Positions 5,323-13,133 of a DNA stretch of 13,133 bases are shown here, in pieces. Under the pieces are notes generated by a model. It was not told the DNA's origin and ran no database searches. It saw only the letters and a program-made list of their open reading frames with translations. The stretch is from positions 1 through 13,133 of the forward strand of contig CAJTVY010000067.1 in assembly GCA_910579925.1 (NCBI GenBank). The letters run 5' to 3'. Numbering within the stretch: the first letter of the stretch is position 1; the number at the start of each line of letters is the position of its first letter. Position numbers and translations under genes: made by a program. The stretch is from an uncultured Dorea sp. Lineage in GTDB: Bacteria > Bacillota > Clostridia > Lachnospirales > Lachnospiraceae.

Positions 5323-6696
5323 TTACTGCTTTCCATAATATTCATCTAAGAACTTGTCGTCGATACGTTTCAGTTCGGCTCTTGGCAGCATGGACAAGAG
5401 TTTCCAGCCGATTGCCAGGGTTTCTTCGATCGACCTGTCGTTTGTATATCCCTGAGACACATACTCTTTCTCGAATGCCTCGGCGAATTCTGCATACTTA
5501 AGGTCAATCTCTGTCAGAGCCGCTTCGCCGAGAATGGTCATAAGTTCCTTTGCATCTTTACCACGGGAGTAAGCTGCAAACAACTGGTTCATGGTATTCG
5601 CATGGTCTGCCCTTGTCTTGCCCTCGCCGATACCTTTATCTTTCAGACGTGAAAGCGAAGGCAGTACGTCGATTGGCGGCTGAAGGCCTTTCCGGTACAG
5701 TTCACGACTTAGAATTACCTGTCCCTCTGTAATGTATCCTGTAAGGTCAGGAATCGGATGGGTCTTATCGTCTTCCGGCATGGTCAGAATCGGAATCATA
5801 GTGATACTACCGTTCTTTCCTCTCTGCCGTCCGGCTCTCTCATACATGGTCGCAAGGTCCGTGTACATATATCCAGGGTATCCGCGACGGCCAGGAACCT
5901 CTTTCTTAGCAGCGGAAATCTCACGAAGAGCGTCCGCATAGTTTGTAATATCAGTCAGGATTACCAGTACGTGCATATCCTTCTCGAATGCAAGGTACTC
6001 TGCTGCAGTCAGCGCCATACGAGGAGTAGAAATACGTTCTACCGCCGGGTCATTGGCCAGGTTAATGAACAGAACCGTCCTGTCGATCGCTCCCGTCTCC
6101 TTAAAGGACTCGATAAAGTAGTTGGATTCCTCGAAGGTAATACCCATGGCAGCGAATACAACGGCGAAATTCTCATCCGTTCCGCGAACCTTCGCCTGTC
6201 TTGCAATCTGAGCCGCAAGCTGTGAGTGCGGCAGACCGGAACAGGAGAAAATAGGCAGCTTCTGTCCACGTACCAGTGTATTCAGTCCGTCAATAGCGGA
6301 TACGCCGGTCTGAATAAACTCCTCTGGGTATACACGGGCCGCCGGGTTCATAGGCAGACCGTTAATATCTCTTCTTTCCTCAGGCAGAATCTCCGGGCCG
6401 TCGTCAATCGGACGTCCCAGTCCGTCGAATACACGTCCAAGCATATCCCCGGATACTCCAAGCTCCATACTGCGTCCAAGGAAACGAACTTTACTGTTAC
6501 TTAAGTTAATACCGGCAGCATTCTCATAGAGCTGTACGACAACGTCACTGCCGTCTACTTCCAGTACCTTACAACGACGCTTCTCGCCGCTGGCAAGCTC
6601 GATCTCACCAAGCTCATCGAACGCGACGCCTTCCACGCCCTTTACCATCATAAGCGGTCCGGCAACTTCCTGTATGGTTCTATACTCTTTTGGCAT
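5323..6696 (-). CDS. ntpB: V/A-type ATP synthase subunit B
   Basis: Subunit B forms the non-catalytic half of the A3B3 head and completes the ATP site at the A/B interface. The product has 457 residues, the usual length. The normal P-loop is replaced by SCSGLPHSQLAAQIARQ, the B-type signature. Arg350 in LPSLSRLKDKG corresponds to the arginine finger of the Enterococcus hirae B subunit and falls at the same number. Other B-type signatures are GYPGYMYTDLATMYERAGR and SVSAIDGLNTL-like ISGVSAIDG. It starts 3 bases after the ntpA stop, with AGGAGG about 11 bases upstream of ATG 6696, so A and B are translationally linked. Downstream lies the repeat-rich gap before ntpD. Confidence 0.97.
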   Translation of the reverse strand: MPKEYRTIQEVAGPLMMVKGVEGVAFDELGEIELASGEKRRCKVLEVDGSDVVVQLYENAAGINLSNSKVRFLGRSMELGVSGDMLGRVFDGLGRPIDDGPEILPEERRDINGLPMNPAARVYPEEFIQTGVSAIDGLNTLVRGQKLPIFSCSGLPHSQLAAQIARQAKVRGTDENFAVVFAAMGITFEESNYFIESFKETGAIDRTVLFINLANDPAVERISTPRMALTAAEYLAFEKDMHVLVILTDITNYADALREISAAKKEVPGRRGYPGYMYTDLATMYERAGRQRGKNGSITMIPILTMPEDDKTHPIPDLTGYITEGQVILSRELYRKGLQPPIDVLPSLSRLKDKGIGEGKTRADHANTMNQLFAAYSRGKDAKELMTILGEAALTEIDLKYAEFAEAFEKEYVSQGYTNDRSIEETLAIGWKLLSMLPRAELKRIDDKFLDEYYGKQ

Positions 6697-6699
6697 AAT

Positions 6700-8475
6700 T
6701 TAGAAGTCCTCCTTCCCAAACGCACCTGAAACCTCTGCGCTTAATTCATTCATAATCTTTTCGTATTCTGCCTCAATATTCTCAGCAGTCGTATATTTGT
6801 AACGGCCGATACGCTCTCTAACATCCATTCCAAGCAGAACCTTCATAGATGCTCCTTTACCCAGAGCCTCCGTAGCCTGCTCATAGAATGCAAGAACCAG
6901 CTTCATCATCAGATACTGCTTCCGAAGCGGCGTATAGGTATCTACCTCATGGAAGGAGTTCTGATGCAGGAAGTCCTCACGGATGGAGCGGGCAGCTTCC
7001 ATCTTCAGACGGTCGCCAGGCGACAGTGCATCCATACCTACCATCTGTACGATTTCTTCCAATGCAGCCTCTTCTGTCAGAAGGCTCATCATCTTCTGGC
7101 GGCCTTCCATCCAGTCTTCCGCTACCGTGCCGTTGAACCATCCCTGCATATTATCCAGATACAGAGAGTAGCTGGTCAGCCAGTTGATCGCCGGGAAATG
7201 TCTCTTATAAGCCAGCGCAGCATCCAGCCCCCAGAATACCTTAACGATACGCAGAGTTGCCTGAGACACAGGCTCGGATGTATCACCACCCGGAGGAGAT
7301 ACCGCACCGATTACAGACAGCGCGCCTTCTCTTGCATCCTTACCAAGGGAAACCACACGCCCGGCTCTCTCGTAGAACTCTGCCAGACGGGATCCCAGAT
7401 ATGCAGGATAACCTTCCTCACCAGGCATTTCTTCCAGACGTCCGGACATCTCTCGAAGCGCCTCTGCCCAACGTGACGTGGAGTCTGCCATCAGCGCCAC
7501 GGAATACCCCATGTCGCGGAAATACTCTGCAATTGTGATACCTGTATAAATGGATGCCTCTCGTGCCGCGAAAGGCATATCAGAGGTATTGGCAATCAGA
7601 ACGGTTCTCTCCATCAGAGAACGGCCCGTCTTCGGGTCTTTCAGTTCCGGGAACTCGTTCAGAACGTCCGTCATCTCATTTCCACGCTCACCGCATCCGA
7701 TATATACTACGATGTCGGCCTCAGCCCACTTCGCAAGCTGATGCTGGATTACAGTCTTACCGCTTCCGAATGGCCCTGGAACGGCTGCAACACCGCCCTT
7801 TGCAATCGGGAAGAACATATCAACGACTCTCTGTCCGGTTACAAGCGGAGCATCCAGAGGAAGCTTCTTCACATAAGGACGTCCCTTACGAACCGGCCAC
7901 TTCTGCATCATCGTAAGTTCTTTGTCGCCGTCCTTCGTCGTAACAACTGCCACAACCTCCTCGACGGTGAACTCACCAGACTTGATTTCTTTTACCTTAC
8001 CGGAAATTCCGTAAGGAACCATGATCTTCTGTTCAACAACAGCAGTCTCCTGTACCGTTCCCAGTACGTCTCCTGCCTCCACTTCATCGCCAGCCTTGGC
8101 AACCGGAACAAAGTTCCATTTCTTATCTCTCTTCAAGGAAGCAACCTCAACACCACGCTGCAGGTTATTTCCCGAAATCTTCATAATATCATCAAGAGGA
8201 CGCTGAATTCCGTCATAAATGCTGGTGATAAGGCCAGGTCCAAGTTCAACAGACATAGGTGCGCCCGTAGATTCTACCGGCTCACCAGGTCCAAGACCCG
8301 ATGTCTCCTCATATACCTGGATGGATGCCTCATCTCCATGCATCTCGATGATCTCTCCAATCAGACGCCGCTCGCTGACACGTACAACGTCAGACATGTT
8401 CGCATCACGCATACCGGAAGCGATGACCAGCGGTCCTGCTACTTTTTTAATCGTACCTGTACTACTCATTTGCAC
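6700..8475 (-). CDS. ntpA: V/A-type ATP synthase subunit A (catalytic)
   Basis: Subunit A hydrolyses or makes ATP and drives the rotor. The product has about 590 residues. The order is the beta-barrel start (GTIKKVAGPLV), a bulge insertion characteristic of A subunits (about 115-185), Walker A GPFGSGKT with Lys at 240 from the GTG start (238 from the ATG), then GCGERGNEMTDVL and MADSTSRWAEALREMSGRL. All catalytic motifs are intact. Two starts are possible. GTG 8475 has its AGGTAGGG site 6 bases away, and ATG 8469 is 6 bases further. The ATG gives a Walker lysine number equal to the E. hirae protein; the GTG has better spacing. The 218-base gap from ntpF is filled by tandem R1 repeats. Confidence 0.97.
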   Translation of the reverse strand: MQMSSTGTIKKVAGPLVIASGMRDANMSDVVRVSERRLIGEIIEMHGDEASIQVYEETSGLGPGEPVESTGAPMSVELGPGLITSIYDGIQRPLDDIMKISGNNLQRGVEVASLKRDKKWNFVPVAKAGDEVEAGDVLGTVQETAVVEQKIMVPYGISGKVKEIKSGEFTVEEVVAVVTTKDGDKELTMMQKWPVRKGRPYVKKLPLDAPLVTGQRVVDMFFPIAKGGVAAVPGPFGSGKTVIQHQLAKWAEADIVVYIGCGERGNEMTDVLNEFPELKDPKTGRSLMERTVLIANTSDMPFAAREASIYTGITIAEYFRDMGYSVALMADSTSRWAEALREMSGRLEEMPGEEGYPAYLGSRLAEFYERAGRVVSLGKDAREGALSVIGAVSPPGGDTSEPVSQATLRIVKVFWGLDAALAYKRHFPAINWLTSYSLYLDNMQGWFNGTVAEDWMEGRQKMMSLLTEEAALEEIVQMVGMDALSPGDRLKMEAARSIREDFLHQNSFHEVDTYTPLRKQYLMMKLVLAFYEQATEALGKGASMKVLLGMDVRERIGRYKYTTAENIEAEYEKIMNELSAEVSGAFGKEDF

Positions 8476-8500
8476 GAATCACCCTACCTTTCTACATTTT

Positions 8501-8695
8501 GCAACTTAGCGAGGTTTTTTCGAACTTAGTTGCAAAGTACATCCTGCCCACTTGGCGAGGTTCTCTTAAGCCTAGTGGCGCGGATGTTTCCTCTTTTACG
8601 CAACTTAGCGAGGTTTTTTCGAACTTAGTTGCAAAGTACATCCTGCCCACTTGGCGAGGTTCTCTTAAGCCTGGTGGCGCGGATGTTTCCTCTTT
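8501..8695 (-). repeat. Two tandem copies of the paired-hairpin repeat (family R1)
   Basis: The two units, 8501-8596 and 8600-8695, have a 99-base period and differ at one base (A8574 versus G8673). Each unit has two similar hairpins. The first (8501-8533, 8600-8632) is, on the operon sense strand, GCAACT, an A-A mismatch, AGT, a 13-base loop, then GCT, A and AGTTGC. The second (8539-8587, 8638-8686) has outer stem ACATCC/GGATGT, a 3x3 internal loop, CCACT/AGTGG, an A-A mismatch, GGC/GCC and again a 13-base loop. Both loops end AACCTC. The second unit runs up to the ntpF stop codon. I see no coding sequence here; ORFs on both strands are by-products of the repeat. Confidence 0.85.
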
Positions 8696-9014
8696 ATTGC
8701 TGAGAAAATACAATATCTGAGCCGACCGCAATCTCTACCGACTTCTTAACGCCTGCGACTCCTGCTCCGGTATTGCCCGCAATACCCGGAATCTGTATGA
8801 TCGCAGGAGTGATCTGCTCCTGATATCTGGCAATCTCATGTTGAAGCTGTTCCGCCCAGCTCTCCGTAATATAGATAATCCCATATTTACCGGACGCAAG
8901 CCGTGAAAGCTTCTCTGCTGCTTCTTCCCGGGTACTTACTGGGAATGTGTCAAGACCCAGTGTCGCGAAGCCATAGATACTGTCATAGTCGCCTAATACT
9001 GCAATCCTATACAT
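8694..9014 (-). CDS. ntpF: V/A-type ATP synthase subunit F
   Basis: Subunit F is a small Rossmann-like protein that binds the lower part of the D axle. The 106-residue product fits the family: it starts MYRIAVLGDYDSIYGFATLG, has a central IIYITE strand, and ends with the GSDI segment typical of the C-terminal helix. The start overlaps the ntpC stop by 8 bases, so translation is coupled. In E. hirae naming this subunit is NtpG. The stop codon TAA at 8694-8696 lies at the edge of the downstream R1 repeat, so the last codon or two may have been set by the repeat junction. Confidence 0.92.
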   Translation of the reverse strand: MYRIAVLGDYDSIYGFATLGLDTFPVSTREEAAEKLSRLASGKYGIIYITESWAEQLQHEIARYQEQITPAIIQIPGIAGNTGAGVAGVKKSVEIAVGSDIVFSQQ

Positions 9015-9975
9015 ACATTTCCCTTACCCTTTCCCGGATTGAATCATCGGGCAAATCGTTTAATTTCCCGGAAAGTATGATTCGTACCGTTTTAATCTCA
9101 TTCTGTCTCGCAATTACATAGGCTACCACAGGCCCTATGGTAAATGCATGATATTTCTGCGGGCTGATCGTCTGTATAATGCGGTTGTCGCACCAACGCT
9201 CAAACGCTGAAGGAGAATCGGCAAGCGCCTCCGCCCCTTCCGCATAAGCTGTCCCCATCAGATACTCGCGGATCGCATCCATGCCGCTTAACGCCGCCTT
9301 AGATAACTGATCCACACTGACACTGCTGCATTCCGCCATCGCCCGCTTCATGAATTCTATTGATTTTGCGGTTTTTTGTGAACGAACGGCAATCTTGATG
9401 TCTGCAACTGCAACCGTAGACTCTGCATAGTCGCGGATGATCGGCGCCTTAGACGCCCTTCCAGCCGCATAGATTGCTTCAAGCGCCGCCTTATCAATGA
9501 TCACATCGCACAACTGTCCGTCCCTGGTATGAAGAAGCGCCTCATACGCTTCCTCCGCCGCATGCTGCATATTCGCCGGAAGTCTTCCAAAATTCTTCTC
9601 TTCGATAATCCCTACCATCTCTTTTCCCGAGATAGCAACATCGTCATAGAAAATATGGCGTCCGCTGTCGCTGGTACACACTTCCTTGATTGCGGCCTTC
9701 AGGTTATGGAAAAGCTTCGGATAAGAAAGCACCGCAAAGTTCTCCATATCAATGGACAGTTCCTTCACGACCTCCCAGATCTTCTCTTCCTCCCTTGTCA
9801 GTATCGCCTCCGCATTTCCCGAAGTTTCACTGTCTCCCCAGCCCCTCTCCTCTAAGAACTGCAGACACTGCCCATAGTCCTGGCAGGCGATTAACTGGTC
9901 GATGACAGCGTTTGAGAACAGAGACACTTCCAAAGCACGTATGCGCGCAACCGCATAGGTATATTGTTCACTCAT
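9007..9975 (-). CDS. ntpC: V/A-type ATP synthase subunit C
   Basis: Subunit C (equivalent to yeast d / Vma6) is the funnel-shaped adaptor that joins the D-F axle to the membrane rotor ring. The product has 322 residues, close to the family norm, and is mostly helical. It starts with YTYAVARIRALEVSLFS, the family's typical N-terminus, and has the repeated short motifs (Y.YAVARIRALE, LFHNLKAAIKE, FERWCDN) seen in C subunits. ATG 9975 follows AGGAGG by 5 bases; that ribosome site includes the TAG stop of ntpE. Its 3' end overlaps ntpF by 8 bases. Confidence 0.93.
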   Translation of the reverse strand: MSEQYTYAVARIRALEVSLFSNAVIDQLIACQDYGQCLQFLEERGWGDSETSGNAEAILTREEEKIWEVVKELSIDMENFAVLSYPKLFHNLKAAIKEVCTSDSGRHIFYDDVAISGKEMVGIIEEKNFGRLPANMQHAAEEAYEALLHTRDGQLCDVIIDKAALEAIYAAGRASKAPIIRDYAESTVAVADIKIAVRSQKTAKSIEFMKRAMAECSSVSVDQLSKAALSGMDAIREYLMGTAYAEGAEALADSPSAFERWCDNRIIQTISPQKYHAFTIGPVVAYVIARQNEIKTVRIILSGKLNDLPDDSIRERVREMYV

Positions 9976-9984
9976 CAGCGCCTC

Positions 9985-10578
9985 CTACGAAAATAACATA
10001 CGATGAACCTTATCTGACAATTCATCTCTCTTTGCATCAAATATTGCCCTCAATGTGCAGTTTTCTTCAATACCGCCGTAGACAAGGACGAAACCATTCT
10101 CAATATTCTTTCCCTGCCTGGATACCTTAAGGCTTCCGCCGTTTGCTTTCGCACTCTGCTGGGCATCCTGTTCAAATCCTGTCGGCATCCTTTTCAGATC
10201 TGCAGCGGAGAAGAAAATCTCTCCCTCCTGCGGCAGTGCATACTTGCCAAGCAGCTTAAGAATCAACTCAAAATATTCCTTATCATTCAGATTCGTTACA
10301 GTCTCGTACGCCTTATCAAGCACCGCTGCGATCAGCTCCTGCTTTGCACCAAGAATCTTCGTTCTGTGCCGCAGGTCCGTAGACGATACGATACGTTCCT
10401 TATAATTAGCCACTTCTGCTGCTGATTTCTGGGAGATGCTGCTTTGTCTTTTCTCGGCTTCCGCCTTCGCCTGACTGATGATTTCTTCCGCTTCGGCATT
10501 CGCTTTCGCTGTCTTTTCGTCCGCCGTTGCCTTCGCCTCACTCAGGATCTGACTTTTCATCTTATCTAATCCAGCCAT
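9985..10578 (-). CDS. ntpE: V/A-type ATP synthase subunit E (peripheral stalk)
   Basis: Subunit E, paired with the G/H-type subunit, forms the peripheral stalk that stops the A3B3 head from rotating. The 197-residue product has an Ala/Lys/Glu-rich N-terminal helix of about 70 residues (such as AKANAEAEEIISQAKAEAEK), as expected for the stalk coiled coil. A globular C-terminal domain follows, with ENGFVLVYGGIEENCTLRA. Start ATG 10578 has AGGAGGGAG upstream at a slightly long distance (9-12 bases). The partner G/H subunit gene is not in the window; in many such operons it lies before ntpI, which would be just beyond the right edge. Confidence 0.93.
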   Translation of the reverse strand: MAGLDKMKSQILSEAKATADEKTAKANAEAEEIISQAKAEAEKRQSSISQKSAAEVANYKERIVSSTDLRHRTKILGAKQELIAAVLDKAYETVTNLNDKEYFELILKLLGKYALPQEGEIFFSAADLKRMPTGFEQDAQQSAKANGGSLKVSRQGKNIENGFVLVYGGIEENCTLRAIFDAKRDELSDKVHRMLFS

Positions 10579-10627
10579 TGCTTTTTGCTCCCTCCTATAC
10601 TTGCCACAAGTTCCTTTTAAATCTTCT

Positions 10628-11113
10628 TTAAATCTGTACTGCGTTTACAGCCAGGATAGAAATCAGAAGTGCAAGGATCGCGTATGTCTCAACCATTGCA
10701 GGGAACAGCATAGCTTTACCGAACTGATCCGGTTTCTTAGCTACGATACCAATAGAAGCCGCTGAAGTCATTCCCTGGTATTTACCGGAAATCAGACCAA
10801 CGATACCAATCGGCATACAGGCAGCCAGAATCAGAAGACCTGTCTGTGGATCTAATGTTGCAGCGCCTCCTCCAAGAAGACCAACCTTAGACAATGTAAT
10901 GAATCCTACCAGCAGACCATAGATACCCTGCGTACCCGGAAGAAGCTGCATGATCAGAACCTTCGCAAATTTGCTCGGGTCTTCCGTTACAACTCCTGCC
11001 GCTGCCTGACCTGCGACACCAACTCCGATTGCAGAGCCTGCGCCTGCGAGAAATACTGCTACTGCTGCGCCAAGTAACGCATAAACAAGACCTAAATTAC
11101 CCCAAATACTCAT
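10628..11113 (-). CDS. ntpK: V/A-type ATP synthase subunit K (rotor ring, Na+-type site)
   Basis: Subunit K is the membrane proteolipid whose oligomer forms the ion-carrying rotor ring. The 161-residue product is the duplicated 16-kDa form, with four hydrophobic helices (about 8-34, 52-75, 90-112 and 134-159). The Na+ ligands described for E. hirae NtpK (L61, T64, Q65, Q110, E139) all have counterparts: L58, T61 and Q62 in QLLPGTQG, Q113 in ISGKYQG, and E142 in MVETYAIL. Only the second hairpin keeps the carboxylate; the first has Gln, as expected. This supports Na+ as the transported ion. The ATG overlaps the ntpI stop by 3 bases (ATGA), with AAGGAGG about 10 bases upstream. Confidence 0.96.
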   Translation of the reverse strand: MSIWGNLGLVYALLGAAVAVFLAGAGSAIGVGVAGQAAAGVVTEDPSKFAKVLIMQLLPGTQGIYGLLVGFITLSKVGLLGGGAATLDPQTGLLILAACMPIGIVGLISGKYQGMTSAASIGIVAKKPDQFGKAMLFPAMVETYAILALLISILAVNAVQI

Positions 11114-13131
11114 GATAAAGTTTCCTCCTTAATATCTACATATTTTGTATCTGATTTGAATGGTTCAAATGGTTTTCCGCCGCCTTCATAGAATTTGCCA
11201 AAGAATTCTACGAACTGCAGACGGTTTGTGTGTACATATGCACCAAGCAGGTTGATCGCCAGGTTCAGCACGTGTCCCACAATAAATACGGCGATAAACC
11301 CGATCACACCTACAATTCCTTTACCAAACATACTTCCCATCTGGTTTACTACAGATGCAATAACTCCCGTAGCAAGACCCAGGGCCAGCAGACGTGAGTA
11401 AGACAACACATCGCTTAGCCATCCTGTAATATTGTAAATGTCATATGCGCCAAGAGCAATCCGAAGTACCGGATTCTTGCTTTCACGCCCGGACATCAGA
11501 AGCAGTCCTACCGCGCCGCCGATTGCCAGAACCTTGGCAAGCATATTCAATGCCGGCGGGAACACAATCTTTGCCTGTGCAATAGAAGCAAAGATATCTG
11601 ACGGGATCAGCAGCAGGAGCAGTCCGATCAGAAACGCAAACCATAATACAACGTCACAGAAGAAATCTAACACCCTGCCGTCCTTGAGTTCCATGTATCC
11701 TTTGATCCCCAGTCCCGCAAACAGGTGCACAACTCCGAATGCCAGTGAGTAAACCAGAAGACGCATAGGGTCGTTCAACGGAATAAACCAGAGCGCCGGC
11801 ACTGTAACCGCCTTACCGAAGAATACTTCTGACACAATATCTACAACATTTCCAAAATAACCGCCGAACAAGATTCCCCATACCAGCGTAGATATACCGC
11901 AGTACATAAACATCTTCATCGACTTGCGCAAGCCCGCTTCCATGCGCGGGAACTTCTTCAATACCACAAAACATGCAATCGCAATAATTGCACCGTATGC
12001 AGCGTCTGACAGCATCATTCCAAAAAAGAACACATAGAAAAACGACATAATCGTCGTCGGATCGAACTCCCCTTTGTGGGGTAATCCATAGGAACCAAGC
12101 ACGCCTTCTACGCTTGACGAAAATCCGTTATTCTCAAGAATTACAGGCGGTTCCTCCTCTTCTTTCAGTTCTTCCACATCAATCACACAGTCAAAAGACT
12201 CGCCGATTGCTTTCTGCACTGCCGGTACAGCCTTGGCTGCGGCATATCCGCTCACCACGAATGTCCTTTGTGACTGGGGGAGAGTTCCCAGGACTTCATA
12301 TTTGTCCGCCCTCATGCGGAAATAGTCGCCAATGATCTTAAGGTCTTCCCTGTCAGCGGAATATCCCTTAATCTCTCCTTCAATCTTATCAATCTCGCTA
12401 TTCAGTTCTTTAATCTTTGCTTCCAGCTTCTCCTTCTTGACCGAAGGAACCTTACCTGTCACTTGCGAAGGTCTGGCAAACCCTCCTGACCTTAAGGCAT
12501 CTTCTACCTTTGTCTCATCTTCCCTAAGACAAAAAACGCTCAGATAGGCCGCATCCTTATCGCTGTTGATGATCTTCACATCAAAAGCTTCTACCTGGGG
12601 CTCGCGCTTTGCAACCAGTTCATACACTGACTCAAGCGTTGTCTCTCCCGGCATTGTCCCTAACAGCATCGACACTTTGTCCGTGCCCTTAAAATTCATC
12701 GGCACATCCAACGCAAGCCATGGACGAAGCGACTCAATCTGATTCTCCAGTTTTAAAATATTCGCCTTGTTCTCAGCTATCTCTTTATTCAGCGACACCA
12801 GTCGGTTGGCCTTGGAAATCAGATCACCCTTGCCATCGGCAATTTCATCAAACTTCTTCTTGTCAACCAGCTTCTTACCTTCTAAACTCGCCAGCATAGA
12901 ACGCTTTTCCGGATCATAAGCTTCCAGCACAGCCAGCGCCTGTTCGGAAATCTGTGCCTGCTTCTCAAAGCTTTGTCTGGCTCCCTGGGTATCCATCTTC
13001 TCGAAGCCGTCTTCCTCTTCAGCGATCTGGTTCATCTCGATGACGCCCATGGACTGGATCTTCTCTAAGATAGCCTTTCGGTCTTTTTTCAGCGCGCAGA
13101 TACTAATTCTTTGCATCTGCAATACAGCCAT
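11110..13131 (-). CDS. ntpI: V/A-type ATP synthase subunit I (stator membrane subunit)
   Basis: Subunit I (equivalent to eukaryotic subunit a) provides the half-channels that load ions onto the K ring and anchors the peripheral stalks. The product has 673 residues. The N-terminal cytosolic half (about 1-350) has long Lys/Glu-rich coiled-coil helices (around 70-130 and 225-265). From about 355 on there are seven or eight hydrophobic membrane helices, with FGMMLSDAAYG in the first. Arg580 in SYSRLLALGLA matches the essential stator arginine (R735 in yeast Vph1). The start at 13131 is only two bases from the window edge. MAVLQMQRISICALKKDR is a normal N-terminus for the family, so the gene is probably complete, but its ribosome site is outside. 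Confidence 0.95.
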   Translation of the reverse strand: MAVLQMQRISICALKKDRKAILEKIQSMGVIEMNQIAEEEDGFEKMDTQGARQSFEKQAQISEQALAVLEAYDPEKRSMLASLEGKKLVDKKKFDEIADGKGDLISKANRLVSLNKEIAENKANILKLENQIESLRPWLALDVPMNFKGTDKVSMLLGTMPGETTLESVYELVAKREPQVEAFDVKIINSDKDAAYLSVFCLREDETKVEDALRSGGFARPSQVTGKVPSVKKEKLEAKIKELNSEIDKIEGEIKGYSADREDLKIIGDYFRMRADKYEVLGTLPQSQRTFVVSGYAAAKAVPAVQKAIGESFDCVIDVEELKEEEEPPVILENNGFSSSVEGVLGSYGLPHKGEFDPTTIMSFFYVFFFGMMLSDAAYGAIIAIACFVVLKKFPRMEAGLRKSMKMFMYCGISTLVWGILFGGYFGNVVDIVSEVFFGKAVTVPALWFIPLNDPMRLLVYSLAFGVVHLFAGLGIKGYMELKDGRVLDFFCDVVLWFAFLIGLLLLLIPSDIFASIAQAKIVFPPALNMLAKVLAIGGAVGLLLMSGRESKNPVLRIALGAYDIYNITGWLSDVLSYSRLLALGLATGVIASVVNQMGSMFGKGIVGVIGFIAVFIVGHVLNLAINLLGAYVHTNRLQFVEFFGKFYEGGGKPFEPFKSDTKYVDIKEETLS

Positions 13132-13133
13132 AG

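Noticed and set aside
7741..8529. Plus-strand ORF of 262 codons
   Set aside because: It is antisense to the clearly coding ntpA gene, with no family resemblance.
8501..8695. CRISPR array
   Set aside because: There are only two direct repeats of about 96 bases with a 3-base junction and no unique spacers.
8492..8731. ORFs on both strands with duplicated peptides between ntpF and ntpA
   Set aside because: They follow from the two tandem R1 units, overlap the ntpF end, and have no coding support.

Overview
The window looks like chromosomal DNA of a Gram-positive anaerobe of class Clostridia, most likely family Lachnospiraceae. The grounds are a complete V/A-type Na+-ATPase gene cluster, a sporeformer-type short conserved gene, strong AGGAGG ribosome sites, AT-rich sigma-A promoters with TGn-extended -10 elements, and tRNA genes without an encoded CCA. 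No database was searched, so the family assignment is an inference. Every gene found lies on the minus strand, so transcription runs from high to low coordinates.

Layout from right to left. Positions 13131-4282 hold a V/A-ATPase operon in the order I-K-E-C-F-A-B-D. It codes for the membrane stator arm, the ion-binding rotor ring, the peripheral stalk, the ring-to-axle adaptor, the central-stalk F subunit, the catalytic A and nucleotide-binding B subunits, and the central axle D. Junctions are tight or overlapping except at F/A and B/D. Both of those gaps hold structured intergenic repeats, so the A-B gene pair is bracketed by them. A strong intrinsic terminator closes the operon at 4241-4273, next to a further long inverted repeat.

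Positions 4053-575 hold four genes: a conserved 118-residue protein of unknown function, a shikimate-kinase-family P-loop kinase lacking one expected shikimate-binding arginine, the peptidoglycan precursor enzyme MurA with its own promoter and terminator, and a lipoprotein N-acetylmuramoyl-L-alanine amidase. Positions 539-234 hold two serine tRNA genes (anticodons UGA and GGA) behind a clear promoter. At the left edge a near-consensus promoter with an A/T-rich upstream tract points out of the window, probably into an rRNA operon.

The enzymes are ordinary housekeeping functions: ion-motive energy, cell-wall synthesis and remodelling, and translation. The least ordinary content is the repeat material inside the ATPase operon. 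One family, with three copies of about 90-96 bp, folds as paired hairpins. Comparison of copies shows stem-preserving changes, including a compensatory C-G to T-A swap and changes to G-T wobbles on the operon-sense strand. A second, unrelated 71-73 bp tandem repeat and a long hairpin follow ntpB.
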